The position numbers and the translations under genes were made by a program. 61,096 nt of DNA from Trichomonas tenax (Eukaryota; Parabasalia; Trichomonadida; Trichomonadidae): positions 1-61,096 of the forward strand of contig JALKBU010000206.1 of assembly GCA_023091735.1 (NCBI GenBank). Direction: 5' to 3'. The notes under the pieces were generated by a model. That model was not told the DNA's origin. It searched no databases and saw only the letters and a program-made list of their open reading frames with translations. Below are positions 21,696 to 31,300 of the stretch, piece by piece; the first letter of the stretch is position 1; each line of letters begins with the position of its first letter.

Positions 21696-21891
21696 AAATT
21701 GAATTTAAATCTTCTTTGGCGTTCGAAACTGTTTCACACATTAATTCTATTGTATTTTGATATAAAGTTTAATTTTGTAATTTCAAGAAAGCTGAAATAT
21801 ATTTACATGTCACCTTAATTAATTTACATGTCAAATAAAATTACACTTTTCTTGCCAAAAACAACAAAAAAATTATCATAATTTCATTTTA

Positions 21892-22065
21892 ATGACTACT
21901 TTTGCTAACTTACTGTTCAAGAAAGTCGAAGATATAGAAATATCGGAGTGCTTCAGAGTTCCCATTGATATCATGAGATCTTTGACGCAGAATCAATTGG
22001 AAAAAGGGATCGTTCACTTTTTCCTCATCGTAAACTTCACAATTCACTTTTTTATTTGTTCAGAT
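21892..22065 (+). pseudogene. N-terminal fragment of a DUF3447-type ankyrin gene
   Basis: The frame from ATG 21892 encodes the same N-terminal signature (LLFKKV, EISECFRVPIDI, LTQNQLEKG) as the minus-strand pseudogene near 12290. The similarity ends at about residue 45, after which the sequence turns AT-rich and the frame closes. The 3' partner on the same strand is probably the ankyrin remnant at 24220-24440, with hairpin-rich DNA in between. Confidence 0.7.
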
Positions 22066-23143
22066 AAAATTTTAGTTGATTTTATTATATATAATATCAT
22101 ATAACGCATTGCTTAATAGAAATATATGAAAAGAAATCATAAATTATTGTTTCTTCATTGAGGTCTGATTCACATCTTGGAACCAGATAGAAGAATGCAA
22201 CAGATTATTGGTGGACATGTGCATCTACCATTGCTGATATCAGATCACTTACTGATGCATCAATTTGTCTGTAAAGCTAAATCATCGAAATATTCATCTT
22301 TATATGGAATGCATATCCAGGTAAACAAATTGCATGTGCCTGTCCTGATGTGTATCTGCATGACAGATATCTACGAAAAATACTGATTTCCTCATATCAG
22401 TGCGCGTTTAAAATATATCGAAACCATTTCCTTTCATCATCTGGCAATGATACTTAACCAGTGATTGATATATCCCAAATGAAATGCCTGCATCATATTT
22501 ATTCTACTCATTTCAAAAAATATTATTTTTTGATAAAATAAATTTTCAAGACGTTCATCTTACTTGTAAATGAAATCATCTACATAGCTCTCAGCTTCAT
22601 ATTTCATATACAGTGTGGAATTCAAATACAAATTTTAGCAAATATAAATGTAAACTCATATGCCGCATTAATTGTGAGGTAAAAACACAATATATTCTGA
22701 TAGAAGGTACTATGCTAAGCTTAACTGTTTCGATTTTCATACTTTGAACCATGTTATCAGATTTGATATCTGTGATAAAAATTGATTTAACGCTTTATCA
22801 TTAGTAAACTCTAAATTTGCATGATCTATATTATATGAATAGTATATTAATTAATCAATGTTGCACAACTCATTATAATTTTTTAATTGACTCTGAATAA
22901 TATATTGATTTTGAACCTATTTAGACAAATTATAGATGCGAAAATAATATGTGTATGTCTATTTGGATAACATAGATTGAAGTATGCATGTTTGTGATGA
23001 ATTAAAGAAGACTCAGGTTATTGCGCGATATATGAAGAAGTCTAAAGCTTACAGTATCTTTATTGATTATTCATTTGTATATCAATCAATAAAATGCTGT
23101 AAAGAAGCTTAGAAAGCCTAGATAATAGTAATAATAATCCAAC
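22066..23143. other. gene-free spacer
   Basis: There is no convincing gene. A stretch at ~22175-22400 has less extreme AT content and partially complementary words, but I could not resolve a clean structure or reading frame. Confidence 0.5.
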
Positions 23144-23251
23144 AGATCAAATATCATTGAAAATGACGTGCTTCTTGTCCACATCATCCAGAATATCAAT
23201 TTATTAGAGAAAATGGGCAAGAAGAGTGTCATTTTTAATGATATTTGATCT
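23144..23251. repeat. long hairpin H1, 37-bp stem
   Basis: Arms 23144-23180 and 23215-23251 are inverted copies with about four differences (two would be G-U in RNA), separated by a 34-nt loop. The arm begins AGATCAAATATCATTGAAAA. As RNA it would be a single ~108-nt stem-loop. No transposase or host gene is associated with it. Confidence 0.85.
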
Positions 23252-23534
23252 TGAAATGCAGAAAAATTATATATTTCAATATGTACTGTGTAAATCAAAT
23301 ATCTGTGCACAGTAGGTGTAGCATTCGCGTTTGCTATTGTCTGGAGTTGATAATTTATCCAAAAATATAAATTCTATTTAAAATGATCAATTTCTAGCAC
23401 AAACTCTCCAGAATAGAGTGTTTCTCGAGAATTTGTTGTACAAAATTGGTTATATTTAATGGTATTGATTAACGGATTAATAAAAATCGCATACTGCTTT
23501 AAATTTCGAATAGCATGATAAATTTATGCACAGA

Positions 23535-23565
23535 AGCTGTCTGTTTATCATGTTATTAGACAGCT
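23535..23565. repeat. short hairpin, 8-bp stem
   Basis: AGCTGTCT at 23535-23542 pairs with AGACAGCT at 23558-23565 across a 15-nt loop. It is small and could be chance, but it sits inside the hairpin cluster. Confidence 0.45.
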
Positions 23566-23610
23566 AAAGCGAGTAATGAAGATTGATAAGTAGAATATTG
23601 TAATACATCG

Positions 23611-23681
23611 CATTTTCTATGACTCTCTGAGGCTGCTGTATCACTCTAAGTCCTAGGAACCTCAGAGAGTCGTAGAAAATG
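23611..23681. repeat. long hairpin H2, 24-bp stem
   Basis: Arms 23611-23634 and 23658-23681 (core TTTTCTATGACTCTCTGAGG) are inverted copies with two differences, across a 23-nt loop. Confidence 0.85.
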
Positions 23682-23731
23682 TAGATTTGTAAAAAAATGT
23701 GGGACGAGTGAGAATTGAGTGAATTTCGATG

Positions 23732-23801
23732 GCATCAACAATCAACAAACCATGAAATGAGAATAACAGCTTCGTATTTCTCGTTTGTCGACCGTTGATG
23801 C
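23732..23801. repeat. imperfect hairpin H5
   Basis: GCATCAACAATCAACAAAC (from 23732) is an imperfect inverted match to the arm ending GTTGATGC at 23801 (reverse complement GCATCAACGGTCGACAAAC). The loop is about 30 nt. It appears to be a decayed member of the same class. Confidence 0.6.
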
Positions 23802-23849
23802 TTTGTTTGAGATTATGGTGCAAAAAAATCGAGGAATTTATAAATCCTT

Positions 23850-23909
23850 GAAGGGCAAACCACTAGCTCTTCATTAAAAGTATTCTTCACTGGCTAGAGG
23901 ATTACCTTC
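23850..23909. repeat. imperfect hairpin H6
   Basis: GAAGGGCAAACCACTAGC starting at 23850 pairs imperfectly with the arm ending CCTTC at 23909 (reverse complement GAAGGTAATCCTCTAGCC). This is a weaker, eroded stem about 20 nt long with a ~20-nt loop. Confidence 0.5.
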
Positions 23910-24217
23910 CCTGATAACCCTCAAAATCAGCGAAAAACTAGTGGATAACACATTTTCAAAATGTGTAAAGTACAGAATTTTAAATTTTTAATAAATCGTC
24001 AATTTAAACTTGCCGTCATATATAATTTTCAATATTGGATTTTTCTTTTCCAGATATGGCAGTATCCAATTTTTGACATATCAAAAGTGTAAACAATCTC
24101 ATCAAAATTATTTTTCTCATTTATACATTGTTATGAAATGACATCAATCATTCACATTTCTTCATCGATATAATCAGAAATTATTCTTTCATATATGATT
24201 ATTGTATTGATATTTAT

Positions 24218-24445
24218 CTCCATTATCAATAGCGATTGAAATGGAATCTCTCGAAATCGTTCAATATCTAGTTGAGCATGGAGCTGATGTCAACATGAAA
24301 TTAATCAATCTTTCGCATTTGACTATTGTTATTATATGATATCATTGATTTGCATTTGATTATATTATTGATATAATTCTCCATTATCAATTGCAGTTGA
24401 AATGGAATCTCTCGAAATCATTCAATATCTAAAATCCAAATGTGC
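24218..24445 (+). pseudogene. ankyrin-repeat remnants, two units
   Basis: Two copies of an ankyrin-coding unit start at ~24220 and ~24381 and encode LSIAIEMESLEIVQYLVEHG and a truncated second copy. The unit spacing is 161 bp rather than the usual 99. The extra ~62 bp is AT-rich non-coding sequence (ATGATATCATTGATTTGCAT-like). Stops follow. They are probably the 3' remains of the gene whose N-terminus is at 21892. Confidence 0.75.
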
Positions 24446-24594
24446 CAATTAATTAATGCTAAATATTCGCTTCATGAGGTTTTATTCTATGAATAAACAA
24501 ACCTATAATATATTCATATGATCGCAAATGAGAATATAACACAAATCTCAAACATTATATTCTATAATAGCTTGAAAATGAATACAAACAAATT

Positions 24595-25920
24595 TTACTC
24601 TATTAAGTATTTTGACTTCGCAACAGCAATATTAACTAATCTATCTTGAAGAGAAGGCTCTTCGAGAGCAATGAGTGTATATAAGTGCGTATGAACAACA
24701 GAATCTTTGTTCTTAATATAAAGATTGACTAAAGTATCAGCGATTTGGAAACCTAAATCTGCAGCAAATTCGTCGGCGTTATATGTGATCCTTTTGTGTA
24801 TCAGACTTCTTAAACACTCGAATGAACAGTGGTATGGATAGAAATAGACAAAAGAAATCGGAATTACAAATATCAAGAAATCTTTCGATTGGAAAGAGTT
24901 GCTAATCTCATTTTTGAGGATGTAACTGACAATTAACAAATAAACAACTAATTCAGCTATATACATTATAATCAGTAAAGCTCCTTCTTGGCTGCAAGAG
25001 CGATAATAGCAGACAGATAATAATGTGGATAACTGATGATTTGTAAGAAAATTAACTGTGTTATCTGATAAAACAACTTCTCGTTTCAATAAACCTGTAA
25101 AATATGTATTAAGCTTTGCAGTGTATAATGATTCTAAACGCATGCGAGGATTTGTGAGATTTATGCTCTGTGAAATTTGAAGAAATTGAAGAGAACCCAT
25201 GAATTTTCCATTTGGTTCTACAATGTTGTCTTTATCGAACCAAAAGTTCATGTATACTGAATAAATACCATACCCAGTAATGCAAACAAAAAAGAAGTAA
25301 AAAATAAAAACTTGCATTGTGGGATTGTAAAAGTTATCGTAATTATGTGAGTTTCTTGATTGTTTTAGCTGAACTGTAGTAGATGGATCTGGTTCTGTGC
25401 CTTCTTTTTCATTATCTGCTTCTACAATCGAAATATCAGCCTTTGCTGGCATAAATTTGTCAGACAGATATTGGAACACGAATACATAAATGTATGCTGC
25501 CAACAGTATAACTAATTGTGCGATAAATTCTTTATAAATAAAAAACGAAATCGAAATTCTGTTGAATCCGGTGGCCGTATCAATGGCACATAGCTGCAGA
25601 AGGTGAATTGGGAGAATTGTGAGTACATATCGAAGTAATATTACAAGAGAAACGAATTCATAAATTGAATTACTTAAAGAATTGAGAATTCTTGAGCCGT
25701 AATATAAACCAAGATAAAAGACAATGTGCGAAATACCTTCTAATAGCTGTATTAAGCATACACGAATGGGATATGCAAAATCAATATTTTCATCTCCTTG
25801 TTCTCTGGATATTTTCTTTTGCTTGCTGATGTATCGACACTCATTTAAGTAAATGAAGACATCGAAGACCATCATTGCTAATAAAATCCTCACCGAGCGA
25901 GGAATATTGAAATTTTTCAT
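24595..25920 (-). CDS. Ste24-like (M48) multi-span membrane protein lacking the HExxH motif
   Basis: A 441-aa protein with about seven to eight hydrophobic segments. The overall plan and the C-terminal segment (YNADEFAADLG around Asp383, LYTLIALEEPSLQDRLVNI) resemble Ste24/ZMPSTE24 CAAX proteases of the ER and nuclear envelope, where the equivalent reads E-x-x-AD-FA..LG and SHPPL.ERL. At the expected zinc site (HELGH in Ste24) this protein has HQLST at residues 295-299, and the third zinc-ligand Glu before 'AD' is not there (ITYNAD). All catalytic zinc ligands except possibly His295 are therefore missing. I infer a non-proteolytic Ste24 relative. A cytosolic loop at ~170-200 is acidic and disordered. 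The start at 25920 is the first in-frame ATG. The alternative is an unrelated membrane protein with chance similarity. Confidence 0.7.
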   Translation of the reverse strand: MKNFNIPRSVRILLAMMVFDVFIYLNECRYISKQKKISREQGDENIDFAYPIRVCLIQLLEGISHIVFYLGLYYGSRILNSLSNSIYEFVSLVILLRYVLTILPIHLLQLCAIDTATGFNRISISFFIYKEFIAQLVILLAAYIYVFVFQYLSDKFMPAKADISIVEADNEKEGTEPDPSTTVQLKQSRNSHNYDNFYNPTMQVFIFYFFFVCITGYGIYSVYMNFWFDKDNIVEPNGKFMGSLQFLQISQSINLTNPRMRLESLYTAKLNTYFTGLLKREVVLSDNTVNFLTNHQLSTLLSVCYYRSCSQEGALLIIMYIAELVVYLLIVSYILKNEISNSFQSKDFLIFVIPISFVYFYPYHCSFECLRSLIHKRITYNADEFAADLGFQIADTLVNLYIKNKDSVVHTHLYTLIALEEPSLQDRLVNIAVAKSKYLIE

Positions 25921-26371
25921 TTTTCTAATACCCCCTAATTTATGTTAATAGACCCTATAAATAATCCCTAACTTATTTTCCAACCCCCTTTTATATTAGT
26001 TTAATCCTTCATATTTTTGAAATCACCTTCATATTATATACCCCAAAGTTAATTTTCACGTCCTTTTTATCTTAATCTACCCCTTGTTAGAAATCGTTAT
26101 ATTGATAAATTTAATATCAAAATGCAGCATAAATATTAAAAAGAAATGAAAAATCAATGCAAACAGACTATCGCTGTGCATATTAATATAAGCGCTTACT
26201 TAAATGTGGAGTTTAAGTGATTATTGAGTTGTTACATCAAATTATATCAAATGATGTTGAATATGAAAAATCCGATGCAAAAAATATAAAATGCTTAAAT
26301 ATGAACTTTGTTCTATAGTTTGCACTCCTGCTATTTGTAAGTGAAACAGTCTGTTTAAAAATATAGTAATG
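25921..26371. other. AT-rich spacer
   Basis: No gene was seen. The CTATAGTTTGCACT word near 26325 also occurs at ~52640, a short shared segment of unknown meaning. Confidence 0.55.
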
Positions 26372-27298
26372 CTATAGCATTTTGTATGGATCATTGAGAT
26401 ATATCAAACTCGATGTATCTCGGCCTATAAATGCTGGAATTGGTAAAAGCCAGATTATCCATGAACTTCTCGGTCCGCACACTTCTTCGAAATTCGAACA
26501 ACAGTTTTTACGTTCTTTTTTGGGTATATTTGATGTCTGCTTTTCGTAATTTTTTTGCCCTTGACATGTGTTAACCATGGAGTCGAAAAAGAACAAAACT
26601 GTCAACATACAAAAGATAAATCCCATCATTATGTAAACAACTGTGACTAATACTTTTAGTGGTTTTGCTGTTGACTCAATTAACTTAAGTAATGAAAGAA
26701 ACATGAAAACAACAAACATTCCTGTGTAAATAAATCCATAAAAATTAAATAAAAAGAATAATTTGTAATTCTTCTTGCCAATGTAGACAGTAAACCAAAT
26801 ACACAAATGATCTGGTCTTATTACAATACGTCGTGCATCTTTCATGAATTGGCAACTCGATGGTAAAGTTTGTTTCTTGATATATGAATATTGCTCCTTC
26901 GTTGTAATCATACCGCTTAAATAATCAGGTTTTACCGTCGAACTAGATGAAATATTATATTGAAAATAATATGGTAAATAACCTGGTCCCGTAAATACTC
27001 CCACAACGTAGGAAACAATGAATAATATCATAATCATCGCTAAAACTATACTAAAGCTTTGATCTAAATTTAATAAATTTCGTGGAATTGCGAGATAAAC
27101 GATATAAGACGATAAAATCATAAATATAACAGCTGCTGGAAAGAATGAGCCGAGTTCTATCGAATTTAAGAAATATTTTTTGATGGCCGGAACATAATCC
27201 AAATGAAAGCCCAAAAAAGAGCATTTTCTTTCCCAGACAGTAGGATTTGGAACGTCTGGTAAAAATTCAGCACTATAATTCTGCATTAATTCATCCAT
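26372..27298 (-). CDS. DHHC-like integral membrane protein with degenerate cysteine-rich domain
   Basis: A 308-aa protein with four predicted membrane spans (~55-70, 80-105, ~180-205, ~215-240). It has the DHHC-acyltransferase layout: GPGYLP after span 2, then the cytosolic core DHLC (Asp163-His164-Leu165-Cys166), followed by IWFTVYIGKKNYKLFFLF, which corresponds to the canonical PW..NCVG..N...F..F. The putative acyl-accepting Cys166 is kept, but the second His is Leu and nearly all zinc-binding Cys/His residues of the cysteine-rich domain are gone. A clear TTxE motif is not seen after the last span. The family palmitoylates proteins at membranes; whether this one still does is doubtful. Neighbouring Ste24-like and UBR genes are on the same strand, separately spaced. 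Confidence 0.72.
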   Translation of the reverse strand: MDELMQNYSAEFLPDVPNPTVWERKCSFLGFHLDYVPAIKKYFLNSIELGSFFPAAVIFMILSSYIVYLAIPRNLLNLDQSFSIVLAMIMILFIVSYVVGVFTGPGYLPYYFQYNISSSSTVKPDYLSGMITTKEQYSYIKKQTLPSSCQFMKDARRIVIRPDHLCIWFTVYIGKKNYKLFFLFNFYGFIYTGMFVVFMFLSLLKLIESTAKPLKVLVTVVYIMMGFIFCMLTVLFFFDSMVNTCQGQKNYEKQTSNIPKKERKNCCSNFEEVCGPRSSWIIWLLPIPAFIGRDTSSLIYLNDPYKML

Positions 27299-27467
27299 AA
27301 GAAAAATGCTTTTTCAAAAAATGATTTTTCATTGTAACGTCCTTAAAGCTGATGTCTTTCTATATAGTTTTAGCATTATTTTGATGATTTATGAAAAATA
27401 TATTTAATAATTTTAACGGAAAGTAATATGTTTCTTTAATGTATATAAGAACAAATCAAAACAAAAA

Positions 27468-28166
27468 TCATTGGGCAGGCTCTATCATAGCCATTAACAT
27501 GCATGGACAACTTGATCCAATTTTTCCTGCGCCACAACTGCAATATCCTGTGTCAGCAGGAGCCTCAACCACTCTGTGATCGAAGTGGCACGCTTTTGTG
27601 CATGCCTCGCATATAAAATTTTGACCAGATGGATCACACGTATAACAAATGAACAATTTCTGTGTGCATTCATCTGTTCCTGTCAAGCAGTATGTGCACA
27701 GTGGAATTGGACTTGGAATCTCAGTAGGTGGCTTAATACAACACCTGAAATTCTGATCTGTATCACCGCAGTCGCAATATGCTTTGTGGTTGCTTCTGTA
27801 TGTTGCCTGGGAATCCTGGTGTCCGTGGTGACACATATAGTGGCATGGAGAACACGCAACGCGATCTCCAACAATTCCACATTCACCGCACCAATAAGTG
27901 TCCATTTCGATAAATGTTTTGCCAGAAACTCTGTATAAACACTGTCGTGGAAGATCTGCTGGCAATGATTCATCTCCTTCGATCGGATTTTCGAGAAAAC
28001 AGTGGCAATGTTCACACCCGTATCCGCAATGGCAATATCCGACGTGGTATCCCAAATCTACAACGTTATGATTCACGTGGCAAAACTTGGCGCAAGATTC
28101 GCAGATTGTCTCAGTAGGAGCAAAATGGCATGACTCACAACGATAGAGGTGCTGTGTAACAGGCAT
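27468..28166 (-). CDS. triple UBR-box zinc-finger protein
   Basis: A Cys/His-rich protein of three successive UBR-box-like zinc modules, each ending in the typical C-x-CG signature: GYCHCGYG, AYCDCGDT and GYCSCGAG. Each has the preceding C..C, C..C..CH..H spacing. UBR boxes bind N-degrons in UBR-type E3 ligases. Here there is no RING or HECT domain, so this would be a stand-alone recognition or adaptor protein. The start is uncertain. The first in-frame ATG is at 28166, inside the first module, and would drop its first cysteines (...CTIRTCNK). The frame stays open upstream only to a TGA just before 28229 and contains no ATG. An ATG in another frame near 28260 suggests a 1-nt frameshift, real or from assembly, close to 28200-28230. 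Confidence 0.8.
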   Translation of the reverse strand: MPVTQHLYRCESCHFAPTETICESCAKFCHVNHNVVDLGYHVGYCHCGYGCEHCHCFLENPIEGDESLPADLPRQCLYRVSGKTFIEMDTYWCGECGIVGDRVACSPCHYMCHHGHQDSQATYRSNHKAYCDCGDTDQNFRCCIKPPTEIPSPIPLCTYCLTGTDECTQKLFICYTCDPSGQNFICEACTKACHFDHRVVEAPADTGYCSCGAGKIGSSCPCMLMAMIEPAQ

Positions 28167-28391
28167 TTTGTTGCATGTTCTTATCGTACAGACCGGTCTT
28201 TTCTTGTCTTTTGACTCCAGATTTTGCAAAATTTTAAAGTGTCACATTTCGGCGTCGTCATGTTTTTATCGTTATAATGGAGCAATGATGAAGTCATGAA
28301 GTTAAAAATTAATAATACTTTGGTAATTAGTAATATAGAAAATGATATCATTTAAAATTATCAAACAATACTATAGTAATATATTATAGAG

Positions 28392-31300
28392 TTATTTTGG
28401 TTGTGCTGTAGAAGGTGGCGTTGTTGGTACAGGTGCAGCTTGTCCGTTGTTACTTGAAGAAACAACGTATGTCTTCATCATGCCTTTGCCCTTGACCTGA
28501 ATCTCACCACGCTCCTTGACATTGAAGTTCAAATACTTGATTGCTTCGTATGTTGTTGGAGATATCTGAACGTAACCTGGCATGCAGTGCAAGTTCATTC
28601 TTGATGAAACGTTGACGACATCACCAATGATATCGAAAACTGGTCTTGTGACACCAAGAATGCCGCACTTGATTGGACCACCAGTATTGACACCGCATGT
28701 GATCTGGAATGGAATACCAATCTCCTTGGAGATTCTCTGTGCGATCTCTAAAAGCTTGACAGCGTACTCAACAACAACTTGACCTGAATTGACGCTTGAA
28801 TCGGAGAATAGACCACCACAGCACATGTAAATGTGACCGATTGTCTTCATCTTCGTGATTGCTGGGAAGTGGTGGAGCTCTTCATCGTAGGCGACGAATA
28901 AAGAGTTAAGGATGGACATAACCTGTGTAGCCTTCATATCCTGGGTCAAGTTGGACCATCCGACAATTGATGTGAACAAAACTGTTGCTTGCTGAACTTC
29001 GAATGTGATATCTGTTTCACCTTCGTTCATTCTCTTGATGATTGATGGTGGGAGAAGAGACTCAATAAGCTTCTCTCCTTTGGCCTTCTCAGATGCAACG
29101 AGAGCTACCTGGAAGTGTTCTGCTGTGCTATCAACAACAACAATACTGAATGATGTTGCTGGGGATTTTTCTGCTGCTTCGTCATCAGCTGCACCATCAT
29201 CAGATGAATGTCCGACAACAATAAGTGTGAGATACATCATCTGGTTCGACTTATCGAGGATAGATGACTGTATTGTCGTTGATTTAACTCTTGATCTGCC
29301 AGCTTTCATCTTTTGAATGACATGTTCGAGATTATGAAGGACTGTGTTCTTATCCTTGTCATTCAACTGCTGGTTGAGAACGTTGATGAGATTTTGGCCG
29401 CTGAGTTCCTGCTGCTCTATCTTAAGCATTGTGCAGACTGTTGTGTTTGTCTGTGTGATCTTAAGGTCCGCATCAGTGAGAATGAGACCAGACTTGGAGT
29501 TGTTGACGATGAAATCGTGTGAAATGTTGTTGCTTTCCTTTGCCTTGATGGAATCTCTCAATCTGTTGTATGATTTGTAGTCAACACTTCCGGAGAGCCA
29601 CTTGAGGACCATTGGGTTCTTCAGCAAAGCCTCTGGAGGAACAAGAAGCAGGAGGCTGTGGACTGTCTGGTGGTGACTCTTGCCAACAAGGAATGCTGAA
29701 AGAGCGAATGTGAAGTAGAACAAGATCTGGAGTGCGAACAAAGAGCAGAAAAGAAGGAGCATCTGGTAGAGGTGAGTCTCCTCTAGAGATGATGTCTGCT
29801 GGTACAAAAGGTTCTGACCAGCAATGAGACAATAGTCAAGGTGAGAGAAGATGAGGTGCTCATATTGGTATGTGAAGTTATCTTGATCGAATGTGTACTC
29901 TGTTGGATCGGAAGAGTTCATGATAAAGAATGATGTCTCCCAAAGCAATCGGAGCTGTGTGTCACACGAAAGTGAGAAGAAGACACCGTGAAGGAAGCCA
30001 TGCTGTGGCTTGTATTTGTCTGTAACGCTACTGATTGATGTTGATGTAACATAAGATTTAATGACTTCGTCACCAAGAAGCAATGAAGCCTTCATTCCAC
30101 CATCCGATGTGTAAAGGAAGGAGTCGAATGTGTTGGTGATGGAGTTGACATAATACCATGTTTTGTTCTTTGCTTCTGCGAGTGATAAACCATTCATTGG
30201 AGCACGGCTGAACGTCTCTTGACCCCAAACATATGATGCAACGGCCGTGGCTGATGAATCTGTTGCCATAACGTAGCCATAGGAAACGTTCAATATATCA
30301 ATCATCGCTGATTTGTAGATCGCAATGCCAATTGATGTCAATGTGCAAGAGAATGCAGCAAAGAACAAAATAGCTTTGATGAGATCCGTGTACATTCCCT
30401 TGTGAGATCTGCTTGTTGTGGCGAGAGTATCGATGATCTGATCACCACCTTCAGGACGATCATTGAATGAGCTTTGCTCGGATGTTGTGCCAATGGACTG
30501 TGTAATAGAAGTCTGGAATGAACTCTTCTGTGTTTGGTTGTTCTGATTCTGCTGCTGACCCTTTCCCTTCTTAGTGCTGCTTGACTTCATCGACCAACGA
30601 AGTGCAGAAATTTCGTTCTTTGGAAACGCGAAGAATAATTTCAAGATGAAATTGATTTCGAGTTTCATATTGTGGATGACAATGAACAAGAATGGAAGGA
30701 TGATAAGAACAGGAATTGCCCATGTTACAACATGCAGGATGATACTCTTAAGATTGAACTCGTCTTTACGCTTAATAACGTTTAAGTTTGTAACGGTCAT
30801 AACAGTCTTTGTGGCCTTGAAAAGTTCATCGACGTTATCGAAAATGAATTCGACTTCTTCTGTTGTATTGGCGCGAATCCATGTATCATTGGAAGCGTTG
30901 ACGAGTGTCTCAGCGTAGTTTGTATAAGAAACAAGAATATCGTAGCTTGATGACTTAACTGTTGAGTTTCCTGATTTCTTATAGAAGATCTTTGCAGAAA
31001 GAAGGCGCTCTATTTCAGCATTTCCTTTAGCAATAGTCAACATCGAAACAGAGAGATTTCTCAGCTTGTTGACGTACTTCTGGAGTGCTGGGCCGCAGTT
31101 TTCAGGAGGAATGAATTCCAAGTTTGTGCCTATGACTGGACCAATTTCAGCTGTCCATGGAACAATTTGGTTGTTCATTACAAGGTTATATCTGCGAATG
31201 ATCTGCGGAATACGAGTGATAGCATACAAAGCATCTGAGAAGACTTTGACTGGCTCGAATGTTTTTGAGAAAGAGTTCATATCGATAACACCCATCACTA

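Noticed and set aside
28150..28270. Trichomonad-type intron explaining the missing UBR start
   Set aside because: No GTAYGT donor with the ACTAACACACAG branch/acceptor motif is present in the expected position.
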